From: Macropodus opercularis
Lineage: Eukaryota; Chordata; Actinopteri; Anabantiformes; Osphronemidae
Assembly (NCBI GenBank): GCA_030770545.1
Contig: CM061098.1
Coordinates: 4,168,501 to 4,232,500, forward strand
DNA: 64,000 nucleotides
Direction of reading: 5' to 3'
The notes under the pieces were generated by a model, which was not told where the DNA came from, searched no databases, and worked only from the letters and a program-made list of their open reading frames with translations. The translations under genes and the position numbers were made by a program. Of the stretch, positions 51,767-62,400 are shown piece after piece (position 1 is the stretch's first letter; each line of letters begins with the position of its first letter).

Positions 51767-54700
51767 AAACATCACTAACAGGTCATTTGGATGCTGTGAG
51801 TGTGTTTGTGGTCAAAAGGTTCAGGTCAGAAAAGTCTAACTTTATGTCAGAATATATTATTGAAGTTAAACATAGGCGTATGTATGAGGATGGCGCAGCC
51901 TCCTCCATTGTGTGTCCGCTGCTTTCCTGGCCTGTGTGAACTCGCTCATTCACTATTTTGTGTGAGTAGGTGATGACTGGCTGCTTGCTCATGTGAAGAT
52001 GGAAACAGATACTGTAGCTGCGTCTCTTATCTGTCACTGCAGGTTGTAGCGGCAGCTCAGCAGCCGTTTCCTCTTGTAGTCGGCGACGCTCTGTTTCATC
52101 AGGTTCAGAGTTGAAGCTGTGAGCTGGGTGATACCTTGCCTCAGTGAGAGGGTAGAAGCCATCTTTGGACCGTCACAGTAATAGAAGGTCTCACGTGTCG
52201 CACTGTATACTTCATCTTTCCGTCAGTGGGTCTGCTGACCTGTGTACTTACAGACGTGTGTGTGCAGCCCCTGACATTCTTCGGATAAATGACTCGTTTC
52301 CAGTACGTTAAGGTCACTGTGGTGAGAGCCTCATCAATACATAATGCACACATTGTCTGTCCATCTAAACAACTTCACATCAGAGTTTTTCCTAAACATG
52401 CCTCTGAAAAACGTTTGACTTGCCCTAACCCAAGTAAAAAGAGCTTATTTATTGAAAATCAAAAGCTGAAGCAAGTGGTTAAAGTTGCGGTCAGGTTCCA
52501 TAAAGCTGACACAGTGTTTATAAGACGTCATGTTCTCTCATCCCTACAGAGGCTCCTACGTTTATGCTTAAACTGGAATTAAATTCTTCAAATGCTGAGG
52601 ATCTGAAGAAGTTGCTTTAATCCCTGCTGAGGTTTTTATTTACACCATTACCCTAAACACCTTTTGTGTGTCTGTTCTGTTTCTACACTGTCAGCTTTGC
52701 CAACATCATATCCCAAAGCTCTGCACTTAGTGCCCATTATGTGTGATACCAATCTCTTTTATTAGACATGTCAATTATTCAGAAGTGTGCTTGTGTTTCC
52801 ATGTGTGCACCTGGTCTCGTGCCAGCAAAGTTCTGTGGCTTACAGTGTATCATGTTCTCAGCCTTTATGTCCACGTGTTTTAGTACCATCAGTATCTGTC
52901 AGTGTTGTTTGCTGCACACATGGCTTTTTGGAATTGAATGATGAGAGTGTTTTGTCTGTTGCGCTCTTGTTGTAACCTGTACGTAAGGTATTTGTGTACG
53001 TTTGGAGGACCAGCCTACCTGCAAGACGAAGCAGTCGGGAACCTTCAGGTTCACGTGAAGCCAGGGAACAACGCAGCAGCCAGTTCTGTAATCACGGCCT
53101 GTTTCCCTTGAGCAGCAGGGTGATTCTAGAAACTGAGCTTTAAAGATGGAAAAAATGAGCAGTAATATTCTTTTTATGCTCTGATATTGCTTGTACCACG
53201 ATTCTGTGAGGAAAATGTTCTGTGTAAATTACTGTAGCAAATAGAAAAACCTGCCTAGTCCTAAATGCTACATGTCATATTACAGTTTGGTCTTGAACTG
53301 GAAGGTTATGGATAGTTTGCTTGTGTCTCCAGTGTTGGCTCAGCCAGATACATTATGGACAGAGAAGGGTGGTGGTTTGAACAGCCTGTAAAGGAGCCTG
53401 TGTAATTCAACAACCCTGGAGCAAAAGGCCACGACACCTATTACTGAGTAATTATTATCACTTCTTCGTTGTTTCACAGTAATTTACACGTTGATTCACG
53501 TGAACCTAAGATATCAGGTGAAACAACAAACCATAAGTAATTTGACGCCAAAGATTATTGATGTGTCCAACACCCGACACCTGTCAGTCAGATGACCACA
53601 GCCAACCATCTCAGGCATTAGAGTAGTGTTACGTAGTGGAAGAGCTGTGGCTGAACTGCTCCTTTATCGTTGCTTATGGTCACACGGGCATCAACAGTAT
53701 GAAAGCAATGATTGGTTTTGTTAGTAGTGAGCATGAAATGTAGATGTCACGAGTTTCTGCAGTCTTTGCAGAGCTAAGTTTTCTCTCCTTGGCCCAGTTA
53801 CATCAACTGGCTAGTTTTCAAAACATGTGTTGTAAACTGCAGCAAAAACTTGGAGGAACAGTTTGTTTTCATACCGTAGTCTGACGCTCCACTCACTCTC
53901 CTGAGAGCATTTTTAGCAGCTGATGCTTGATTCTTGAAAGACAAAGGAAGATCTTCCCGTCCTTTGTAAATGTACATGTAGATGTTCTCAGTCATCCATA
54001 CACATCTGTGTCAGTGTCATGGCCCATGGCTATATGCCAAAGCAACATTCATATTAAGTGTAAGGAATAATTAACATCTTATCAGATGTAACAACATCAG
54101 ATCAGCTCATGTGTTTCATGTTGTGTGTTTACTGTACTAACCCAGATCCTCCCAGTGTTTAGCTTCTGAGCAGCATACTTACAGATAACAGAGCCAATAT
54201 GGCAGCTCTGTAGCCTCATTAGCATCAGAGTCTGGCTGCTGTTTATTTATAGAGGACTTGAATAGTATAGTGTTGCTGCCAAGAGCAGGCGCCCTCAAGT
54301 TTTATCTGCGCAAACGTTGGTAATCACATGACACACACAATCTGGATTACTGCCAGCTGCTTTCACGCACGTTTAAGGCATTTACATTTTCAGATTCCTC
54401 TTGTTGCTTTGATCTGTTCGTCTTTATCGCTGCTTATATTTCTTATGTTTCTTCCTGGACAAATCTGCTCTTCATTTCTTCGTCTTTGTCTTGGTCGATG
54501 TCACTGTTTATGCTGTGTCTCTTCCCCAGCTCAGTAACGGTCAGAAACCCACTTTAAGAGTGCAGCAGGGAAACATGAGATTGATATCAGCTGTTTTAGG
54601 TCCATGGTCAGATAGAATACATGTTACATATTAGTTATATTAACTTTATTTATTATGTAAGCTTTAAATAAACCTGTCTACACTGTTTACATTTGGCAGC

Positions 54701-57700
54701 TTTTTTCAAAAAATTGAAGGAATCCTGCCTGAAATATCAACCTGTGTCAGCAGCACTGATGCAGAAATGGGCTTTTTAAATCTCCTAAATGAAAGGAGAC
54801 GTAAACTGAAACAGGTCATTTCAGCTGCGCTGCTGGTGAGTATAAATCAAACAGAGCCGTACTTTGTGTTCTACTTTTTGCCTGGACCCGATCCCACCGT
54901 CCACCTCCTGCTAAAAGGAGTCACTTTAGAATAGAATGAGTGGCTGAGTTAAGGTCAACTTCAGCTCTGGCCTGGCATCTCCACCTACTGAGGCACAGCC
55001 ATCAACTGCGCATGGATGCGTCCGGAGTCCTCTTAACCTGTTGTTGATGCTCTACCAGGATGCTTTGTTGAAGCACTGCCCCCTTATTCAGTGTCTACGA
55101 GGGATGTTTTGCCGTTTTCTGTTTAATCGCATGCCCTTATTCCTTCGTACTGTTTCGTCCTCTCGCTCATTACTAATTTTGTGCATTGAATTTCCATTCC
55201 TCCTCAACTGTGTCCCATCTAACCTAGATGTGAGTGGAATTAGCCATCGGTTTTTAGAATCTTCCTTAATAAAATATTACATAACATCAGCATAAGCCAG
55301 GATCAGTGTCATGAAATAGCTCAGAATAGGGCATGTCCTGGGACTGAACATATGCTGCTCTCATGGTGAATTTGACTGCAGCCTGAGCCTGTGCACAGTA
55401 GGTTAGTTGCTTTCTCCAGCTGAGCGAACATCCAAGTCATGAGGGACATTTACTGTCCACACATGAACACACTTATAGACAAGGTGTCTGGATCATTGCA
55501 TAATAAGACTAACTCTTATATGCAGTTCATTCTTTAAAGGACTAGTTTATTTCCCTGCTGTGGCGTTGATGGTTTTCTTATGGAAACTGTAAGGTGTTGA
55601 GTGGTGAACTTTCTGGTCAAGTTTAGTGATTCCCAGCTATAGCTTCTTATTTAACAGATCAATCGTCTTGTTTTCCCGTATCTTCATGTCTGATTTGAAA
55701 TATGACAAACCAGATGCTTAGGTGTTAAATGGAATGGATTTAAAGGATGAAGTTAAAGTTTTAATGGCTGTAAATCCAAACAGGCACAGTCTGACAATGT
55801 TTGTCTTCTCTGTTCAGCTCTGCTATTACTGCAGTAACAGTAACTTACGTTTATTTGCTCAAAGTTATGACTGTATTTGGAAAGAGTTTGGATTCAAGGT
55901 GAGCCCTGCTGTGTGTGAGGCAAAATAAATGATGTAGTGCTTGTTTGCATTGTGCCTCGCAGCATACTAATTCAGAATACATTGTGTTTTATTTTGGTTT
56001 GATAAATCCATCCAAAATCCATTTTTTGTTTGCATATAGATACAAAACACAAATGCTGTCAGGTGACTAAGTAGCTCACGCGTGAGTCTAAGCAGGAAGT
56101 GCTGTAAGGATAATGGATGGATGACCACAAGAGTAATAAAGTTTGCACCTTGGGGAAAGACAATCCAGGCTGGAGTCACCATCTCATTACAAAGCGTCTT
56201 ACAAGTATTTAGCCTGACGGCTGTAAACTAATGAGAACAAAGTGTGATGTGAGCATGACAGTTCAAAGAGCAACATCTCTGCCTCGGGCAGTTAGCTCCA
56301 CCCTCTGCTCACCTCAGTGTCTGGAGATCATTCCTCTCACCTGCCTTTTTTTCATGCCTGTCTGCGTGTCACCAACCTCGTGGAGAACTACAGGCACGTT
56401 TTAACCGTCACAAGTTACGGATGTAGCATGAACAGTGCCTGTCGTTTCCTCTTCCAGGAATAACCTGTTGTGAGGAACCAGTCTGAGTGTTTGTGTGCAG
56501 GGCTCCTACGTGTCTGCAGAACACGAGCACATACAGACCATCATTAGTGCTCATGACTACCTTCCACACCTGCCAACCTGTGTGTGTACCTGTCTGTCTG
56601 CCAGCTGGCCTGCATGCATGCAAATGCACACATTGTTTTTATGCCTTTGGTCTGTCACAGAAAACACAAGCACCTGAAAAAGCCCAGCAGCAAGGACAAC
56701 ATGCAAATAAGTAGAATGCAATGTAGACTGTACTGTTGATGTGGTGCCGTCAGTTTACAGTCATTATCGTTTCTGTGTTCCTGGATAGTTTTATTTAATG
56801 CGGATGTGTAAAAGTGGCGTTTTAGCAAATGTTTATCACGACACATCGATTTTTCTCCACACTTTTGTTTGCTTAAATCATTCGTCTAACACCAACTCCT
56901 CGCTTTGATCCAAAACCAAGTTACCTGACTTCAAAAGACTGTCGCAATAAAAACAAGTTTGAATCCTCTGAGATTTAACCCAGATATTGATCCACCCAGG
57001 CACAGGAAATCCATCTTTGATGAAAACAGGGCAAGTGTTATGTTTTAAAAAGGCTGTTATTCTGACTTAACCAACAAAACGAGTAGTAGCGACCACTGAG
57101 GAACGGTGCTCATGGCAGCAGGTGATGACTCACTCACAGTATTATCTTTAATGATCTCTGATATTTGACCTGTAGTATGGAAAATGTTAGATTTGCTCTA
57201 AAACATATTCAGTTAAGTCTATAATTATTACTTCTGTTTCTTCAGTTCAGTTATTCTGTGTTTAATCTGGAAGACATTTTCTGTTAAAGCCTGTAATTAT
57301 AATGACCTTTACTCTCAGCCAGACACGTAGCTGTTGTTGAAACTTCAATCCTGAGACCCTCCCTCTGTCTTGCTGTTCTGCACTCTCCCTCCCTGCTTCA
57401 CTGTCTCTTTCTTGCACCACATGTCATCCCAACCTAAACAGCCCAAACACACTCCGCACACCCTCCGCCATGTTTAACTTTGGAGTAAACTGTACAATTT
57501 CACTGTGAATTTCATCTCCACTCTCTACTGCCAAGTCCACTAGAAGCCATTAGATACACATGTAGTGCATGTTAGCCTGTGCAGTCACTCGCCTGCAGCT
57601 TTGGGACAAACTCTGTCTGTTTGGAAGTGTTTTTTTCTGTAGTTGTCTGTGTGCAGTAGCTGGGATAATAATAGTTGTTCAGCTTTTTTGCAAACGTGGC

Positions 57701-58126
57701 ACCAAGTTCTCTGTAGCATCTGTTTAAGATTTGGGTAGAAGTCAGCTAATCATGTTCTTGATTACAGATGTAATATCATCACTAAGATGTTCCCAATGTT
57801 CTCTGTGAGGTCCGGCTTAATTTTCATCCTCATTCCAAGACAGAGTCATTTTGGCTGAAGTCCTTGTCCTGTGACTTTAACTGGTATCCCCACCTTTATT
57901 TTGTTCTCTTACCCAGTGAAGCCATAGTGATCTGATGGATGAAGACAACAGATGTCTACCTGATTATTAGTGGCTTCGTCTGAAGAGCAGAGCAGACGGC
58001 TCGCCAATGTCTTTTATCCTGGGATCAGAAAGATTTGTGAAGCACTCACTCTGCATCAGTATCCAGCAAGGTATACAACCTAATATGTCTGGGTTTGTTG
58101 TAAATGACTGGTGACATCGTGTCCTG
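51767..58126. other. Intergenic 5' flank of cxcl14, no gene recognised
   Basis: Unique sequence without a frame above 97 codons. Two ATGCAAAT octamers lie 83 bases apart at 56618 and 56701, with a CATTGTT Sox-type word beside the first. No repeat family was identified. Confidence 0.55.
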
Positions 58127-58144
58127 CTGTTGTCATGACAACAG
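58127..58144. promoter_or_regulatory. Perfect 18-bp palindrome matching the RFX X-box
   Basis: CTGTTGTCATGACAACAG is its own reverse complement. Its core fits the X-box pattern GTHNYYATRRNAAC bound by RFX factors. It lies about 1.0 kb before the predicted cxcl14 transcription start. Binding is inferred from the motif only. Confidence 0.45.
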
Positions 58145-59103
58145 TGAGCAAAGGAGTCAAGCAAACATATAGATTTGTTTATGTATGTGGCCCAGGCTAT
58201 TTTCTTTTCATGAGCAGGTGGAAAACAAGATTTTTGGCCTTATGGGGTTAAATGTCTGTCATGAAATTCGCAGCTGATCTGCTCATTTTCTGGGTTCTGC
58301 ACACACCGAAACTGTAACAGGTGACAATTTTAAAGATGTGTTCATGTAGATAAATACATACTAATATGGAGACGCAGGTTTGAACAAACTTTACCCACAC
58401 ACACGCTCACCGACATTTCATGGCTGCTGGTTTGAGCGATGACAGAAGCTGATTGGATCAGTGTTCAGGGAGGTGATGGCAGAGCGGACGCACATAAACA
58501 CGCAGGTCCGTCATGAGGCAGGTGATGAATGCTGTGAATCCCATGGTCAGAGAATCTCCCGAGGGATGCGTGAGACCTTCTTCTCAGGGCTATCTCTTAC
58601 AGGCCAAAGGTTCAGCTGGACAACAATGGCGGCATTTGTTCATATGTAGAGGAGAAGATCACAGAATCAGTACAGAAGTTTGATGAAGGGCACATAACCC
58701 TGGAACCATGATGCTGAGTTATGTGACAGAAGGTACTGGTGACTAGCCACTAGGACAATAGAGCTGTGGGGCTTTGTCATAATTCAAACTCGAGATTGAC
58801 TTGTATGTAAACACATTTAGGCAAAACCCTTTTAATGCAGGCAGTCTGGTTCACTTTGTTTTGACCTGCCGTCATTTAACTGACCCATCACATAAACACT
58901 GCTGCTGCAGGCTACACACTGTGCGCAACTGTTGCTTTTCGTCTCCTTCTGACGTTTCCTCATTTCGGTGGACGGGACGTGTTTTCAGTGTTTTTCCCGT
59001 CGCTCCCTCCCTTCCCATGTTCTCCACTTCTGCCTCGCAGGGCCACAAGTGTCTGATTCGCTGTCTGGCTGTGCATATTAATGAGAAGGGGACAGCGGGC
59101 TGC
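58145..59103. other. Proximal 5' flank of cxcl14
   Basis: Non-coding sequence between the palindromic X-box and the TATA-like box. CpG density rises after about 58930. I see no repeat family and no coding exon. Confidence 0.6.
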
Positions 59104-59113
59104 TTTTTAAAAG
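59104..59113 (+). promoter_or_regulatory. cxcl14: TATA-like box of cxcl14
   Basis: The sequence TTTTTAAAAG lies about 295 bases before the start codon, inside CpG-rich promoter DNA and just downstream of an AT-rich POU-like gcatattaatgag segment near 59075. It is the only good TATA candidate close to exon 1. Confidence 0.5.
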
Positions 59114-59134
59114 AGCTTTTGCCTGCCTCTCCAC

Positions 59135-59404
59135 AGAGGCAGAGAGAGAGAGACCTAAACCAGAGACTCGGCCAAGCGCTCAGGACGCACAGGAGGAGTT
59201 GCACAATCAGCGCTCCAAAGAGACTCCGAAAGCAGAAAGCCCTCAGCGCTCCCTCACTCCAGCATCCAACACTCACTGCAAGCGGATACTATTTACATCC
59301 CGGAAGACTTTCTGCATTTGTTTTAGCACATTTACTCGTAGCCGCCCTTTGGAGAGCTCGTTTTGAGGTACCAGTTTAAAAAAGCCTTTTTTATTTGTGG
59401 AGAC
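59135..59404 (+). other. cxcl14: cxcl14 predicted 5' untranslated region
   Basis: If transcription starts about 25-30 bases after the TATA-like box, the leader is about 270 bases long. It contains no upstream ATG, has a short (AG)n run at about 59140-59153, and contains many CpGs. The exact start site is inferred. Confidence 0.55.
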
Positions 59405-59468
59405 ATGCATCGGAGCACAGCGGCGCTGCTTGTCTTAGTGGTGGCCTTATACGTCCTGAGCGCAGAAG
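59405..59468 (+). CDS. cxcl14: cxcl14 exon 1 (coding part): start and signal peptide
   Basis: Encodes residues 1-21 plus the first base of codon 22. It ends at the donor site gtaaac, leaving a phase 1 intron. Reading through the donor would give GKLV in place of AYKC, and the exon 2 acceptor restores an alanine codon, which supports the junction. A phase 1 intron just after the signal peptide is usual for chemokine genes. Confidence 0.95.
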
Positions 59469-62400
59469 GTAAACTAGTGTTTTGTTATATTCTTTTCAAT
59501 TTAAGTTGCTGTGTGTTTTTCAAGTGTGTTACGGCAAAGCGATGGTGATGTAACAATAGGTGGAGACGTATTTACGCATGGATGTGCTGAGGTTCCGCGC
59601 ATCTCTCCATGTTTCCAGTTTGTTTTAAACACGAGCGAAGTTGCTGCCAAATATCCCAAAAAGCCTTCGCACAGGTTTGAAAACAAGTGGAGTGTTTGCT
59701 GAATGAGTTCATGTGGACACAATCCAAACACCACCTGCTGCACGTATTTACGCTCAACGACAAAAGACGTTGTTTTGTTCTTTTAACGATCCTGTTTAGT
59801 AACAAATAGTCAACGCCAGTGAATAATGAGGCATAATAATGGCGTTAAAGTGTCTCCGATAAGCTTTATGGAAGACTGAAGCGGGTGGAATCGAAATCAA
59901 TGTTTTCCAGTGGTTTCTAGTGTCATTAAATTTTGACTGATCGACTTTTATCCTGTTTTCACTCGTGGCAGAGCTGGTAGAAACAAGTGTTTGGCTGTAG
60001 AGAGGAGATTCCATCTGTTTCTGTCTGTTGCTTCCATCACTACAGTCGTGACTGGATTAACCTCAGCATCTCCTCAGTTTTATCAGCGTCTGGTCCCGTG
60101 TGTCAGTGCTGAGCGCTGGCTCCACTGGGGGGGGTTCATCACAGATACCAGGTGATGAATGAAGGAAAACCTTCCATCCAGGTCGTCACTTGCCATCACA
60201 AATATACAACTGAGAGGAACTTATCTCCTGTTTGTTTTTAGTGGCATAGAAATCTACTTAGAGACGATGATGAATGTGTCCTTTAAGTTTGCAGAACTTA
60301 AAGGATTTCTATGTGATGTGTGTTTATTACGAACCTTTTCTGTAGGAGTGTGGGACAAAGATTACGTAACGTCGAGGTTATTAGTGAGGAAACTGACTTA
60401 AATATTTGTGCTGGTAGTGTTGTTGGCGTGCGGTAATATTTAATAATTAAAAGCTTGGGAATGATGCTGATTGGGAGGCGATTTTCTGTCCTACTGCAAA
60501 GAATTAACTTCTCTATCAAGTCGACATCCTGTCATTTTCATAGCTGGAAGCAATTATGAGAATGATTTTAATCGTGTGTCATGCTTTTCAGATGGTTTCG
60601 AATATTACGTCAGTGAACTGACAACCGCAGCTTCATTAAATGGATGTGTCTGATTTCTCAACAGCTTATAAGTGCCGGTGCACCAGAAAAGGCCCGAAGA
60701 TCAGATATAAGGATGTACAGAAGCTGGAGATCAAACCCAAACACCCGTTCTGCCAGGAGAAGATGATATTGTGAGTTTGTCTTGTGCTTTGGTCTCTCTG
60801 CCTCATCATCTGTCATACTTTTCCTGTTATCTTTTTTGTGCGCCTCAGCCTCCTGTTTTGTGCCACTTTTTTACTTCATCGTGTAATTTTTCAGCGTTTC
60901 CTCCTTCTCATCATTTATTTCCTTACTCATCCTTGCATCCTTGACCTTTTCCTGCCCCTGTATGTCTCTCCTCATCAGCTTTTCATCTCCTCATAGCTCC
61001 AAGTTTCTCCTTCTTGCCTTCCTACCTGTCTGAACTGCACAATTTTAAGCCCTGATACTCTGTAATAAATTAGAAATATTCAGAAATATAACAGCCAGTC
61101 ATCAGTGTTTTAAGCACTTAGGAGGATTTCCAGATAATTTAAATACGCTCTACAGCCACATGGTCAAAATAATTTATCACTTGCTAAAACCGGTGCATCT
61201 TCATCTGTTTTCCAAAAACCATGTTCAACTTCGAAGTCTAACAAAGAACTGAGTTAACTTACAGACATTTAAAGGCACATTAAAGCAAACAGCAAGGAAC
61301 AATTCATCGATATTAGACGATCAGAAACAGGAACTGGTGAGTGTGTTGACTGGTCCTCTGCTGTGTCACCTAAAAGCTGATATCTGTGTTTCTCCCTGAA
61401 ATCTCAGCTAGTTTTTAGCGTCTGCGTGACGCCTAATAGATTCCCCTCCGCCAACCTTTTCTCTGCCGTCTGACCTTTAACCCATTAAATCACAGCCCCG
61501 ACAGACACACGGCTATTATGTTCAATGTGAGCCGTTGTGGAATGCAGCCGGAGCGTCTCTGATGATAATGAGACCTCTTCTTCGATGGGATTTAAACAGA
61601 CTTGGGGTAAGCTTCAGTAAATAAACATCGTTGTTATGTATGCACTATGGGTTTTCTCTTCTAGTACTGGGATGAAAACGCCCTTAGAGCTGGAAACGTG
61701 AGGTGTGATTTGTGTGGACAAACTGCGTTAAGGGGCGTCACACCGATGTTATGTCAGTTTCCCTGGACTCAGTTTTGTGCTCGAGGCACAAGCTCTGCCT
61801 CCACCTGCTGCCACATTACTACATCACACTGGAATACTCACACAATCTGGAAAACAGCAGCTAGGAAACTGGCTGCGTGAATGGGGTTGTGTGTGTGGAA
61901 TGTTTAATGAGTCACATGTTGAAACAAGTTGGCGCTATTTGCAGTATTAGATGAAAATATTATTACGGATTTGGTCCAGAGTGTGAACTTATAATAATAA
62001 ATAATAAGGATATCCAAACAAAAAGATGGAGATAAACTGTTTTGAAGGAAGAAGTGATCTGTATGTTGGTCACTGTGTAATCAGTGAATACAGAAATAAA
62101 GAGCCCTGTGCCCTTGGCCTGAACTGAACATCATGTCCTTCTGCTGACTCCAGAGGATACATAAATAAACCACAGCTTTACAATTTCATACAGTTTGGCC
62201 CATTTATCATTTGCAATGTCAAATTGTCAAATGCAGCCATACATTCAGTCTGGAAGGAGAGAGATCCAGGATGTGGCACAGCAACGCGGCAGATCTCTGG
62301 TTTATTTGTCCTTAGACACACAGAACCAGCTACTGTCAAACACAGAAATGTACTGAGAAGTACTAGGTTTGTTCCAAGTCGACCCACATGTCTGTTGTCT

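Larger units (their letters stand above)
58930..59470. promoter_or_regulatory. cxcl14: CpG-rich promoter region and first exon of cxcl14
   Basis: By eye this stretch holds over 20 CpG dinucleotides in about 500 bases, close to the number expected from its base composition, whereas most of the window is CpG-poor. It spans the presumed promoter, the leader and exon 1. The open frames found here on both strands (up to 192 codons on the + strand ending at 59379) reflect the lower stop density of GC-richer DNA and are not supported as genes. Confidence 0.6.

Noticed and set aside
1..59000. Exons of neighbouring genes such as slc25a48 or neurog1
   Set aside because: I looked for mitochondrial carrier signatures (PxDxxK-type with GHPLD) and bHLH segments in the open frames on both strands and found none.
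58801..59379. 192-codon plus-strand open frame just before cxcl14 exon 1
   Set aside because: It overlaps the CpG-rich promoter and leader, ends before the cxcl14 ATG, has no recognisable domain, and a 134-codon frame lies on the opposite strand of the same DNA. Low stop density explains it.
59363..59404. N-terminal extension of CXCL14 upstream of the ATG at 59405
   Set aside because: It would need a non-ATG (TTG) start and would put a charged and aromatic segment before the signal peptide. An in-frame stop lies at 59339.
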